Assembly (NCBI RefSeq): GCF_000208865.1 | Contig: NC_018398.1 | Location: forward strand, 496,001 to 560,000 | DNA: 64,000 nucleotides | From: Neospora caninum Liverpool | Taxonomy: Eukaryota; Apicomplexa; Conoidasida; Eucoccidiorida; Sarcocystidae | Reading direction: 5' to 3' | Shown: one piece after another, positions 1 to 9,822 of the stretch | Layout of the letters: every line of letters begins with the position of its first letter | How positions within the stretch are numbered: position 1 is the first letter of the stretch | Notes under the pieces: model-generated | What the model saw: only the letters and a program-made list of their open reading frames with translations | Databases searched by the model: none | What the model was told of the DNA's origin: nothing | Translations under genes and position numbers: made by a program

Positions 1-1179
1 ACGTGTAGTTATCTACAAATGCTTGTGAGCCGTGTTGTCAGTATCGAGGAGCTCTCTGGGAGAGACAGCAGACTCGCTTTTTTCTGTCGGAGGCAAAGCA
101 GCCTCGCCTGAAGGAGAACAAGCCTCGGGGTTTTTGCGCGAAACCGCAGGGGAGACAGGTTCCGCATTGTTCACAAGACCATGCAACAAATTCTGTAAAT
201 GTAAGCCCCGCGGAAATCGGAAGAATTCAGGCAGGAGACAGGAGCTCTCTGCCAGGTGGAACCAGCGGGGTACACACGGACAACGCAGGGAAAACAAGGC
301 CGTGAGAACCGGAAGATTCCTCAGCATTCAGTGCCGATTCAACGAACAGCCATCCCTACACCTCCCGGCACACATCAAAGTGCCTAGAAATATAGTACAT
401 GTACGCGTCCCTTTTATTCGCCTGCGGCTTCCGAGATTTGAAGCGCAGGCGTAGTTAACGGAAAAGAGAGAAATACTCAATGCCTGTTGACTCATAGACA
501 CAGTAGGAACGCCGAATAGACCTTCACGGTTCTTGTTGAGCATTTTCGTACGGAATTTACACATATATATATATATATATATATACCTACACCTATACAA
601 GTTTCCAAGCATATGCATCGATATAGATATGAATAAAGATCATGTTGGATATGCTGCTCCGTGTACACAAATGAAGAGAGGCCGTTTGCATGCGTGTGGG
701 GAGGGGGCATTCGCGGGCGGCAGGCGATCGACAGCGCCGCGATTTTTTTTCTTTGCAACGTGTACGCATGCACTCGCCAGCCTCTCCCACGTCGCGATCG
801 CTCTTAGTCCCTCGGCAATCCGAGGAGCTCGAGCTCTTCCCGCGTCCGCAGCTCGCCCCTGCCGGCCTGGGCCACGCCTTGAGGAAAGGAATTGGGTGGC
901 ATTCGCTCCTGCAATCCAAACAGACACAAAGCGAAAGGAAATGGAAAAGCGCCGGCTCTGCCGGAAAGAATGTGAACGTGAGCAGAGAGGAAACACAAAG
1001 TGATGGGGAACACCAGAACTTCAGACAGGGACAAACGACGAGCGATACACGGAAACCGTCACACCCGTTCAAACCGAGGAAGGCGTACATATATTTACAT
1101 CTGTCTATCCATCTCTATCCAAAGTATTACACATTCACATGCATACGCATATATATGATACACCGACATGTGGGGGAAC

Positions 1180-1219
<40 letters not shown>

Positions 1220-1347
1220 TGCCGTCTGCGCCGCTGCATTGAGAGATGCACGGAAGTAGGTTTGCACCAGACAAAAAACCAAGGAGGAACGTGCGCCTTT
1301 TCAACTCGCAACTCCCCTTTCGAGGGTGTGCGACCTTACAACCCTGT
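1..1347. other. 3' flank of the kinase gene, no gene seen
   Basis: This is sequence downstream of the minus-strand kinase stop codon. It has only short, mutually overlapping open frames with no recognisable domain or splice pattern. Two (TA)n tracts lie at about 563-585 and 1180-1217. The kinase 3' UTR should start just below 1348, but I cannot place a polyadenylation site. Confidence 0.6.
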
Positions 1348-4300
1348 TTAAATATACGTATATCCGAGTGTTTGTGGGAGGTTTTTTGTGGGTCTTCTCC
1401 CTACTTTGTCTCCGATTCGATTGAGATACAGGTACGCGTCGCTTCCGTGGAAAGGAAGAGAAAGGATTTCGAGCCGCCCCCCCAAGTAAGAAGCGTAGAG
1501 ACGACTGAGAGGAAGGCCGCAGCCGAAGCCAGCGAGAGGGGACACCTGAGGCGTCGCAGGCGAGCCGGCGCTGGAGGGGAGGCTAGCTGACCCCACAGCT
1601 GGCGTGTGTCCAGTGTCTCGGGGGGATCCGGTGTCTGTCTCCGTTCTCTCGAGCTCGCGCTCCGAGAGACCACACCCGCTTCTCTCCACTTTCCCCAGTT
1701 GCGCGCGCTTCTCCAGCGAAGGCGAGTGCGGTCCGGAGCACAGGCGGCGAGTGTAGCTTCCGGCAGCCGGCGTGTCGGATGCTCCTGAAGCCCACGCAGA
1801 GCCCCCAGTGTCCCCGCTGCGCCTCCCGTCTCCGGATGTGAAGCCGAAGGCACGACGGCGCGCGGCGTCTCTCGCGTCCCCACATGCAGGCGCGTCGAGC
1901 CCTGGAGAGGCCAACGCAGCTCCTGGGATAGTTGGGGGCGCAGCGTCGAGAGACCCCACAGTGGGGGGAGAAGAAGCGACTTCATCGGCGGGAGCGACAA
2001 ACGCCGGCGGCGACTGGCTGACGCCTATCTCGACAGGGCGAGCTGTGGTGTACATGTAGCTCCAGATTTTTTCGATGGACTCCTGCCCGACGCCCCCGCC
2101 TTGATCCGACATCTGGACACATACACAAACCCCAGCGCGAGCGAAAGAAAGAGTGAGACACGACGCACACGCGCGGCGACTCGGCCCACGTCGGGCGCGG
2201 CTCTGGTTGCACCCTCGCGCGTCCTTTGCTGGACTGTCTCAACTCACTTTGATCGCAATCACGCGGTTGTCGCCAGAGACCACGACCTGAATGGGCGGCA
2301 GCTTCGTGTCCGAATCCGCAATCTTCGTTTCGTAGTGCGGCGGGCGTCCATAGAAGACGAAGGAGCCGTCGTACTCGTCTTCTCTGACCCCACTGGGACC
2401 GAACGCGCCTCCCGGGCTTCGAGCTGTCCGTACACTCGACAGGCCTTCGTCGAGCTCGTCAAAAGGGGAAAGAGGTGAAGAGCGTGAAGAACACGAACGC
2501 GAAAAGTCCCGGATGAGGCGGAAATTCCCCCCGCTGCTCGACAGGGTACTCCGGGAACTCGAGTCCCCTCCGAAGCGCTCCACGGTCGCGCGCATGGCAT
2601 TCTGGTAACACGAAACAAGACACGGAAAAACCTCAAGAGGAGAAGGCAGGGGACGCAGAAGCGAGGAAGCGGGAGAAAACGGAGGCGAGCGCGAACAGCT
2701 CAAATCGAGGGGGACATACACCGTGACCTCATACATGTGGGAGACAGGCCTCCAGGGAAGCCGCCTTCTCTGCGCCTTCACGGGCACGTCCCCGATGATG
2801 TCTCTCTCTGGGGTGCTATATAGCGATTGCACACCTTTCTCCAAAACCGCCTCTGGAACCTCGACTCCTCGGTCGATACTACGTATCTGATTCACATTAA
2901 AAGGCTTCGTTGGCTCGCACTTTACATTGCCTTTTATACTCTAAAAAGCGCGCCCCCTTCGTCACGCTTGCGTTTCCGTTTTTGTTTCAAAGTCGCGGCG
3001 CACAGAGCGACTGAGGCAAGAGCCCGATGGACTGGCTACCGCCACTTTTCCCGATGCATGCAGATGCGAACACGCCGAGTTAACGCCTTCAGCCGGCGTC
3101 CCGTTCTGTTTCCTTCGCCGTGTGTTTCTACACGGAGTCTCAACTTCCCTTCGCGCCGATTTGCGCACATACACACGGAAACTTCTGCTTCAGTCCCGGG
3201 TGTATGTGCACGCACCTCAAAGGCTTCACCACAGAAATACGTGCGGCTATCTATATCTGTCTATGTCTGTATCTATCTGTCTGTCATCTCCGAGTGTCTC
3301 TGGGGCATGTGCTACGGGGGAGGGGGGGGACGGGGAGGGTTTCCCTGGCCAGGTCTCTGCGAGTTCTTCGCTTGCCGCCGACAGCGTACCTTGAAGAGCT
3401 CAAAGAGAATGTAGTAGAGATACTGCGGCACGCATGCGAAGCGCTCGCGCTCGTGGTTCCAAATCTGCACGGAAAGACGGAGGAAAAAGCAGACCAAATG
3501 GCCTTTCGACGTGGTGGGAACCCCGGAGAAGCGCCCAGGAAGTCAGTGAGAGAGAGAGAGCACGCCAAAACGACGCATGCCCACATCGCGATTCTCGCGC
3601 ATGCACGCATTTAGTGCTGCATGCAAGCGCAGCCTCGAGGCAACCGAAGGAAAGCCGAGAAAGACGGATCGAAACTCACTCCAGTCAACACCAACCTTCT
3701 GAATTCGTCCTCCCCATCCTGGCACGTTAGCACAAATTCCAGCTCCATCTCCTATATCGGCATACCCACACATACACATCCAGAACTATCTATATCTATA
3801 TATCTATCTATCTGTATCTGTATCGGTTTAACACAAATGGGAAACGATGGCCAGGCAACTGAGTGCTTTTGACCTCGGCGCGTCCCTCTCTGCTGTGGGG
3901 CGGCTTGGGCCTCCCTGTCGATGGGGGAGACGCGTGCGTTTTGAAAGCACATGGGGAGAGGTGTGAAAATGAGAGCCTTGTTTTGTCAAGGGCGGCAGCG
4001 CGGCGTCTCACCAGGACTCTTGGACAGCAGCCGTAGTGGTAGTGACAGAGCCGTTCTGCGTCTGGGGATTCGAAGACAGCAGCCGATTTAGCTCAGATTT
4101 AAGCGCCGTGCGCGCGTGCGTGTCCACGCAAGTCGAAAGACAAACAAGAAGGATGAAGCCGGAGACGCGGAGTTGCGACGCGAAGGTGCACTTTTGAAGA
4201 GACTTCCCGAGCTTACCTTCTGCAGCCTTTTTGATTACTTGCAAGGGATCGCAATCTGCACACAGAAGGGCGGGCGTGAGACGGAGCGAGAAAAGACGTG

Positions 4301-6107
4301 GACAGTCGCAAGACACCCGGTGGGGAACAGAGAGAACGGCAGAGAAGAGCCGAGAACGCGAGACCAAACACCACGGGCGGGGGAACAAGCGACGGAGACA
4401 AGACTCCAGGGGGAGAGCACGACGGAGCGCGAAACGAACACGACACAGCCTCACCTGTGTCGACAATGCCCGACGGTGAGAGGTAGGCGCTTGTGAGCAT
4501 CTCTGTTCCTGCACGAATTTCCAGAGAAAGGAGAATTATAGAAATGACCGGGCGACACACGTCCGGGCGTTTCGTATCGGCACATATCCCTGCACACGTG
4601 AGGGTTTTTTCTGCCTCAGGCGCGAAACCGAAGAGCCACAGCCTGCATGCGTTTAACCGGCACCTGATAGCAGTCAGTGAGGGCGAAGAGCATGACGGTG
4701 TGCCTTGATGGAAAACAAAAGCGCCTTCACTGACTGGATTTGCGAAACGCGAGGAAGTGGGAGCAACCCTTCGATGAACTTTTTCGGAGACGGAAACGCT
4801 GCAGGCGCGGGCGGAAGCTGGAGAAACGAGTGAAACATCGAAAGACTCGGTCGCAGTCCGAAGCGTGGATGTACGCGCCGGCGAAATACGACACCAACAG
4901 GGAAAGGCATGCATACGCATGCCTTTCCCTGTGCACGGAAAAGGACGCACAGAAGCCGCATGCAGCCACACGAGTGTGCACGACGGGAAAGAAGTGTCGC
5001 GGGAAACTCACCGATGCGGGAGAGAAAAAAGCCATCGAGGAAATCATCCACAAATTCGTCCGTCTGCAGTTTCAAAACACACAGAAACGCGTTGCTTACG
5101 AGAAGCTCCCAAACCAAGAGAGACCCGTTCTTTGAAGGATGCACGCGACCAAGCTCGCCTTAAAACGCGACAAAATTTCTGACCGAACAAAACACTTTCT
5201 ACTTCTCCAATAAGAGCCACCCGAGGCTAAAACGCCACCACGTACCCATATATACATATATATATATATATATGAATATATATATGCATCGATGAATTAC
5301 AAATATACATGTGGGCATTTATGCTTGATTCATGTACGTCTGAATACATGGTATACAGTTAGGAGTGCATCTTTTGCAAATGTGGATACGTGTACCCTTG
5401 TGTCTAGGCGCAAAAAAACATACGTCTATCCACACATCTGCGAGTGAGGAATCTACACGGAGACAGCTGGGTTTCAGTCAGCATGGGTATCTTTCGGGGG
5501 CTGCGATGAACGCGCAACGTTTGTCGCCCGGAGATTTCGCTCGCGACCGAGAGAAAAGAATCGGTTTCGTTCTGCCTTTTCCCCCAGTCAGGAACTCACA
5601 AAGATGTCCGGAAAGCGCCTTTTCAGATTGCGCATGCCCGTGACGAGCAGCGGCGCGATGGGAGCGTGGCGGCGCTTCAGGTTCTTCAAAAGCTGAGAGA
5701 GGAGGGAGAAGCCCAGCAAATGAAAAGGGAGCGAAATCGACACTACGAGGAGACAGTGGAGCGCGAGGCGACCGGAAGACAAAAGCCGCGGAGCGAGAAC
5801 GAATAGCGGAGGAAATACACGAGCCGCGACTCCGAAACAAGTGGAGAGGAATCCGACAAATTGGAAAAGAACTCAGGACGGTATCAGAGGACGCACAGTC
5901 ATAAACGAATACACACAGAGAGAGCTAGGTGTACATACACTCAGCTAACCTCTCCGAACCTACAGATATATCATATTCGCAGAAAGAAGAGTCCCATACG
6001 CTGACAGTTCGCTCCACCCGGCGATGAGGAATCTACGGAGCCAGTTCTCTTTCCATGCGTTTACACCGATGGGAACACCCATATATATATATATATATCT
6101 ATATGTA

Positions 6108-6144
<37 letters not shown>

Positions 6145-7193
6145 ATAGTTATATTTGCCTGGACATCCCATAGATATGTGGACGCACGCGTGCACATGTC
6201 TTATTAGGCAGATAGAGATTGTGGTATGTCTGCGTGTAGATAAGGACGCGCGTTGATACACATGAAAAAGCCTGTCTCTCGCGCACAGAAATGAGAGCTT
6301 TCCGTTACCTTTGCAAATTCTGCCTTGTTTGTCCACGTGCACATTCGCAGTTGCTTGAAACTCTCGACGTAGAGCTGTCGCACCTGAGAAAGGCGATTGC
6401 GAGAAAACGGAATTCGAAAAGGAAAACTGGAATGTAAAGAACGAGGAGAACGGAGACGGAAGAACAGGAGGCACGATAGGAGAGAGAAGTGTGTAGCGAC
6501 ACGCGTGCGCGACATGCAAGACCCCGCAGGCAACCTCTATACACTGTTCCCTTCTTTCTCCCTCTCGCTGATCGCCGGCTTTCTTATCCTAAACTTTCCA
6601 CACAGATACGACCCGTCTTCGACAGCCTGACGTGTGCATCTCGAGCCTTGAAAAGAATCTGGCATCCACGCCTCTCTGTGTAGATCTCAGATCCCGTTTG
6701 GCTGCGCTCCTCGCTCCTCTGTTCTGTCCTCTTTCTTCTCTGTTTTTTCTATCTTTTTTCGTCTCTTTGCGCTGCCTTGCCTGCATGATCAACTGCTCCT
6801 CATTGAAGAGAGGAACCGCCTCGATCTGTTTGATCCGGGTCGCAAACCGCACAGGCAGTTCAACGGAGAGAAAAAGCTCCACGCTATGGCCATCGCCCGC
6901 CCCCGAGAATGCCGTCGAAGAAGAAGGAGGAGCCTCCTCTGAAGAAGATAGAAGAGCGTTTTGCGCAGGAGACTGAGCTGGGGGAGGTGGTGTTCGAGGG
7001 CCTTTGAGGTAGGCAATTTCTTGCAGCGTCAGCGGCCTGCACGGGCGCATGGCGAATTCAGTAATCTCCGCCATCAACAGCTGATCTGGAGAAAACAGTG
7101 AAAGCACAGAGAAAAAAGAGAAGAAAGCGACACAGTTCATCTCACTCCACACATGCCCACCAGGATACACCTATTCACATCTGTCTATCTGTC

Positions 7194-7224
<31 letters not shown>

Positions 7225-8608
7225 CTGAATATGAATATTTCTTTTTCTTGAGGGGTGTCGAGGAGGTAATGAAGTTTTGGGCGCAGGTCTTGTTTTCTGA
7301 GGGAGGCAGGGTTATTTTTCAGTGGCTGCGCTGCTTCGTAAAAAGCGCATCTTTTGCATGTGCACCGGAAAGTTGGCACAGCCTCGTTTCGAAGCATGTC
7401 TTTGCTCGCTTCTCTGCCGATGGGAAGGCTTCTGGGTCGGGCTCTCAAAAAAACGCGTCTCCATCAGCGACTTTCGGGTCACTATTCGCGGGGGGACGAG
7501 AGACTAGGAACGGGATGGCGCGCCTATATTCATGTATATTCGTTGGTTACGCTCGATTTCATTAAAGTTAGACTCATTGATAAACAGCCGTATAGATAGG
7601 TAAGCATGTCGGATCTGTTTCTTTCTTACCGTGTCGCTCTTTGCTCAACACAACCTGACTGGCAGTCACTGTCGCGACGCCGCGCCTCTGCGGTTTGAGA
7701 AGTTTCTTCTCTCTCAGCTCCGAGGCATAAACGAAGGAAGCGACCGTAGCGCCAGGATGTGCAAAGAGAGGGGAGAGAAGAGCGGAGGAATGAGAGCGAG
7801 GAAAGGAAGCACGAGGAGAGCAGTGGGCGAGACAACAATGGGTGCGCTCTCGGTGGAGAAAGAAAGCAGAGAGAGACGACGCGCACGTCTCGCGGGGCGT
7901 CGCACGAGACGAAGAATTCTGTCTTTCGGTGTTGCCATGGACAGAGGAGAAGAAGCAGAGCGAAGACCGAGGAACGGCAGAGGCACAAACGCCTGAAGAC
8001 TCAGAGAGACAGGAAGAGAAGAACAGCCGAGAGGAGAGAGAAGAAGAGAGCGAAGACCGAGGAACGGCAGAGGCACAAACGCCTGAAGACTCAGAGAGAC
8101 AGGAAGAGGAGAACAGCCGAGAAGAGAGAGAAGAAGAGAGCGAAGACCAAGGAACGGCAGAGGCACAAACGCCTGAAGACTCAGAGAGACAGGAAGAGAA
8201 GAACAGCCGAGAAGAGAGAGAAGAAGAGAGCGAAGACCGAGGAACGGCAGAGGCACAAACGCCTGAAGACTCAGAGAGACGGGAAGAGAAGAACAGCCGA
8301 GAAGAGGGAGAAGAAGAGAGCGAAGAGGCTTCGACTGGGATGTGATGAAGAGCAGGATCCCCGCATTGTTTGTCGAGGCGAAGCCGCGAAGCTGAAGAGC
8401 TCCAGATCCGCACAGCTCCTCTCCCCATCTCGTAGGCGAGGAGAGAGGAAAGCGGCAGCGAGACGGCAGGCAAGCGCGAAGAAGAGAGAAGGCCGAACCG
8501 GGCGACAAGACACACGGTGGCGCGAGCCGAGAAGACGCGTCGTGGGAGAAAGCCCTCGGCGAAGGTGAGGAAAGACGACGCGCGAGACACGGCAGGAATG
8601 AGAGACAT
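1348..8608 (-). CDS. Mitochondrial branched-chain ketoacid / pyruvate dehydrogenase kinase (PDK/BCKDK family), 12 exons
   Basis: Protein kinase of the GHKL-fold PDK/BCKDK family, which phosphorylates the E1-alpha subunit of a mitochondrial 2-oxoacid dehydrogenase. Exons (high to low): 8608-7630, 7085-6781, 6383-6309, 5692-5600, 5063-5012, 4508-4455, 4255-4217, 4061-4012, 3718-3680, 3464-3390, 2601-2248, 2112-1348. They total 2880 nt (959 aa) with every phase matching. The chosen ATG at 8608 starts an Arg/Ser-rich presequence (MSLIPAVSRASSFLTF) typical of mitochondrial import. Domain landmarks: RPLTLQEIAYLKG and ELPVRFATRIK (about 340-420), FLDGFFLSRI, catalytic His region RHAPIAPLLVTG (about 460), DAERLCHYHYG, N-box ELFKNAMRATVE (about 584-595), G1 box MSDQGGG (706-712), G2 box GFGCGLPLSRLYASYLGG (about 900-917). 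Usual family length is 400-450 aa. The excess is a 326-aa N-terminal exon with tandem repeats, a roughly 80-aa Ser-rich insert after the N-box and a roughly 165-aa insert in the ATP lid. The protein ends about 24 residues after DAYLYLNR, without an obvious PDK-type DW tail, which is closer to BCKDK. Intron 2 appears to use a GC donor. Family certain; PDK versus BCKDK is inference. Confidence 0.93.
4897..4932. repeat. Perfect 16-bp hairpin in a kinase intron
   Basis: Left arm 4897-4912 (acagggaaaggcatgc) and right arm 4917-4932 are exact reverse complements separated by the 4-base loop atac. The hairpin lies in the intron between the exons at 5063-5012 and 4508-4455. Both arms contain gcatgc, the core of the TGCATGC element reported upstream of T. 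gondii genes. Confidence 0.9.
5247..5286. repeat. (TA)n microsatellite
   Basis: Imperfect TA dinucleotide tract in the intron between kinase exons 4 and 5. Further TA tracts lie in other kinase introns at about 6081-6140 and 7197-7224, and TATC-like tracts at about 3788-3826. Confidence 0.9.
6081..6140. repeat. (TA)n microsatellite, interrupted
   Basis: About 60 bases of TA repeat broken once by a ctatatgtacgc interruption. It lies in the intron between kinase exons at 6309 and 5692. Confidence 0.9.
7197..7224. repeat. (TA)n microsatellite
   Basis: Uninterrupted TA tract inside kinase intron 1 (7086-7629). Confidence 0.9.
7961..8320. repeat. Four tandem copies of a 90-bp coding repeat
   Basis: Near-identical 90-bp units start at 7961, 8051, 8141 and 8231, with a degenerate fifth edge at 8321. 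The unit is a multiple of three, so on the minus strand it encodes a 30-residue Ser/Leu-rich repeat (core SSRLFFSSCLSESSGVCASA) at about residues 97-216 of the kinase N-terminal extension. The copies differ by a handful of single-base changes (for example ccga versus ccaa at 8148). The array is also open in other frames, which is why charged plus-strand frames appear here. Confidence 0.95.
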
Positions 8609-9822
8609 TTCGTCGCGCGTTTCATCCCCACGCGTTTCCCGGGGCAGTGTGTCAGGCCGGTTGGCCGACTTCGCAGAGAGAGAAGCAGCGGCGTCGCGCA
8701 AACTGTCAATACACCCAATGCGGGACACTGAAACTCGGAAACGAGAGACGAATCCGACCGGTCGCGGCACACCAGGTTTTTCCCGACTTCAACCAGTCGG
8801 CGTTCACCGCGCCGAAATATCTGTCGGCAGTCTTCTTCTGCCTTGGTGTGTCTCTGTTTCGTCGCTCGGCTTTCGAGTCTACGCATGGACGGATTCCCTT
8901 TTTAAAAATGTGCGAGAGACCAAAGCTAACCGCCGTGGTGACTCGCCGCTCGCTGCCCCGCGGCAAAAAAAAGCGGCGCGAGCGTGTGCATGCGGCACCG
9001 CGCAAAGACCGCCAAACAGACGCCATCTTACACACGTTTCTCTCTCGTGTACAAATGCGTCACCGAAGAACACGACTTCTCCTTTGTCTCCTTTTCTCTC
9101 TCGCGTTTCGCCTTTTCTCGCTCTCCGCTCGCCTCCAGGCGCGCGGGCTTCGGGACTCGGGCGTTTGAGCACAGATTCGATTCATGCAGAAAGCCGCGAG
9201 TCGCCTGTCAACCGCGCCTGCGGCGCCTCGCGTGTGTGCACCGCGTTTCTTCTCTTTTTCCTCGCTTTCTGCTCCGGAGAGGAAAGGCGTGCGTTTCCAG
9301 GGAGGAACTGGAGCCCGCGGAGAATTTCAGAGGCGCAAACGCAGGACGAAACGGGGAGGAAAGGGAGGCGCTTTGAGCACCAGAGCTCTCGCTAGACGAC
9401 TCCCCGACCGCAGCCGCTCAGAGGCGCGCTGCGTGTGGTTGGGGGCACGGGCGACTCGCGTGTTTCGCGGCGGGTTCCCTGGTTTCTCGTGAGTCAGCTA
9501 AATGAGGGTTCGGAGAAGCATCTCCGCAAAGAAAAGGGAGAACGGCGTCTCTGCGTAGACCACTGTGTCCTCGTCTTCTTCACGCGGCCAGAGAGGGAGA
9601 AAAAAGCCTGCGGTTCTTCTTCGCTCCTTTACATCCAAACTGAAACTTTTCTCTTCAACGCCTCTCGTCTCCGCCCATTTGCTCTCTCTGTCTCTGTCTC
9701 TCTCTCTGTCTCCCCGCGCGGTGCGTGCGCCGTCTCGTCAGCCGTGCTGGCTCGACGCAGTCGCTGTGCGTCGCCTTTCAAACGCACGCGCCGGCCGGCT
9801 ACACCCCCAACACACAGCCGCC
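8609..9822. promoter_or_regulatory. Shared spacer between two divergent genes (putative bidirectional promoter)
   Basis: The kinase ATG (8608, minus) and the WD-repeat gene ATG (9823, plus) face away from each other across 1.2 kb. The space must hold both 5' UTRs and both promoters, as one bidirectional region or two separate ones. A tgcatgc sits near 8987-8993; this motif is known from T. gondii upstream regions. No TATA-like element or precise start site can be assigned by eye. The CT-rich run at 9670-9715 probably lies in the plus-strand 5' UTR. Confidence 0.5.

Noticed and set aside
533..1259. Short plus-strand frames containing Tyr/Ile repeats
   Set aside because: These are translated (TA)n microsatellites with no coding support.
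2602..2895. Minus-strand open frame upstream of the kinase N-box exon (containing VPVKAQRRRLPWRPVSHMYE)
   Set aside because: At first it looked like the VPSHLY segment of the kinase, but the true one (ACVPQYLYYILFELFK) is in the exon at 3464-3390 and joins the N-box exon directly and in phase. The 2602-2895 stretch is intron.
7961..8320. CRISPR-like direct repeats
   Set aside because: The 90-bp units are contiguous with no spacers and lie in a eukaryotic coding exon.
7759..8568. Plus-strand charged repeat protein (KRAKTEERQRHKR units)
   Set aside because: This is the 90-bp array read in a wrong frame. The minus-strand reading joins a mitochondrial presequence to the kinase with matching phases.
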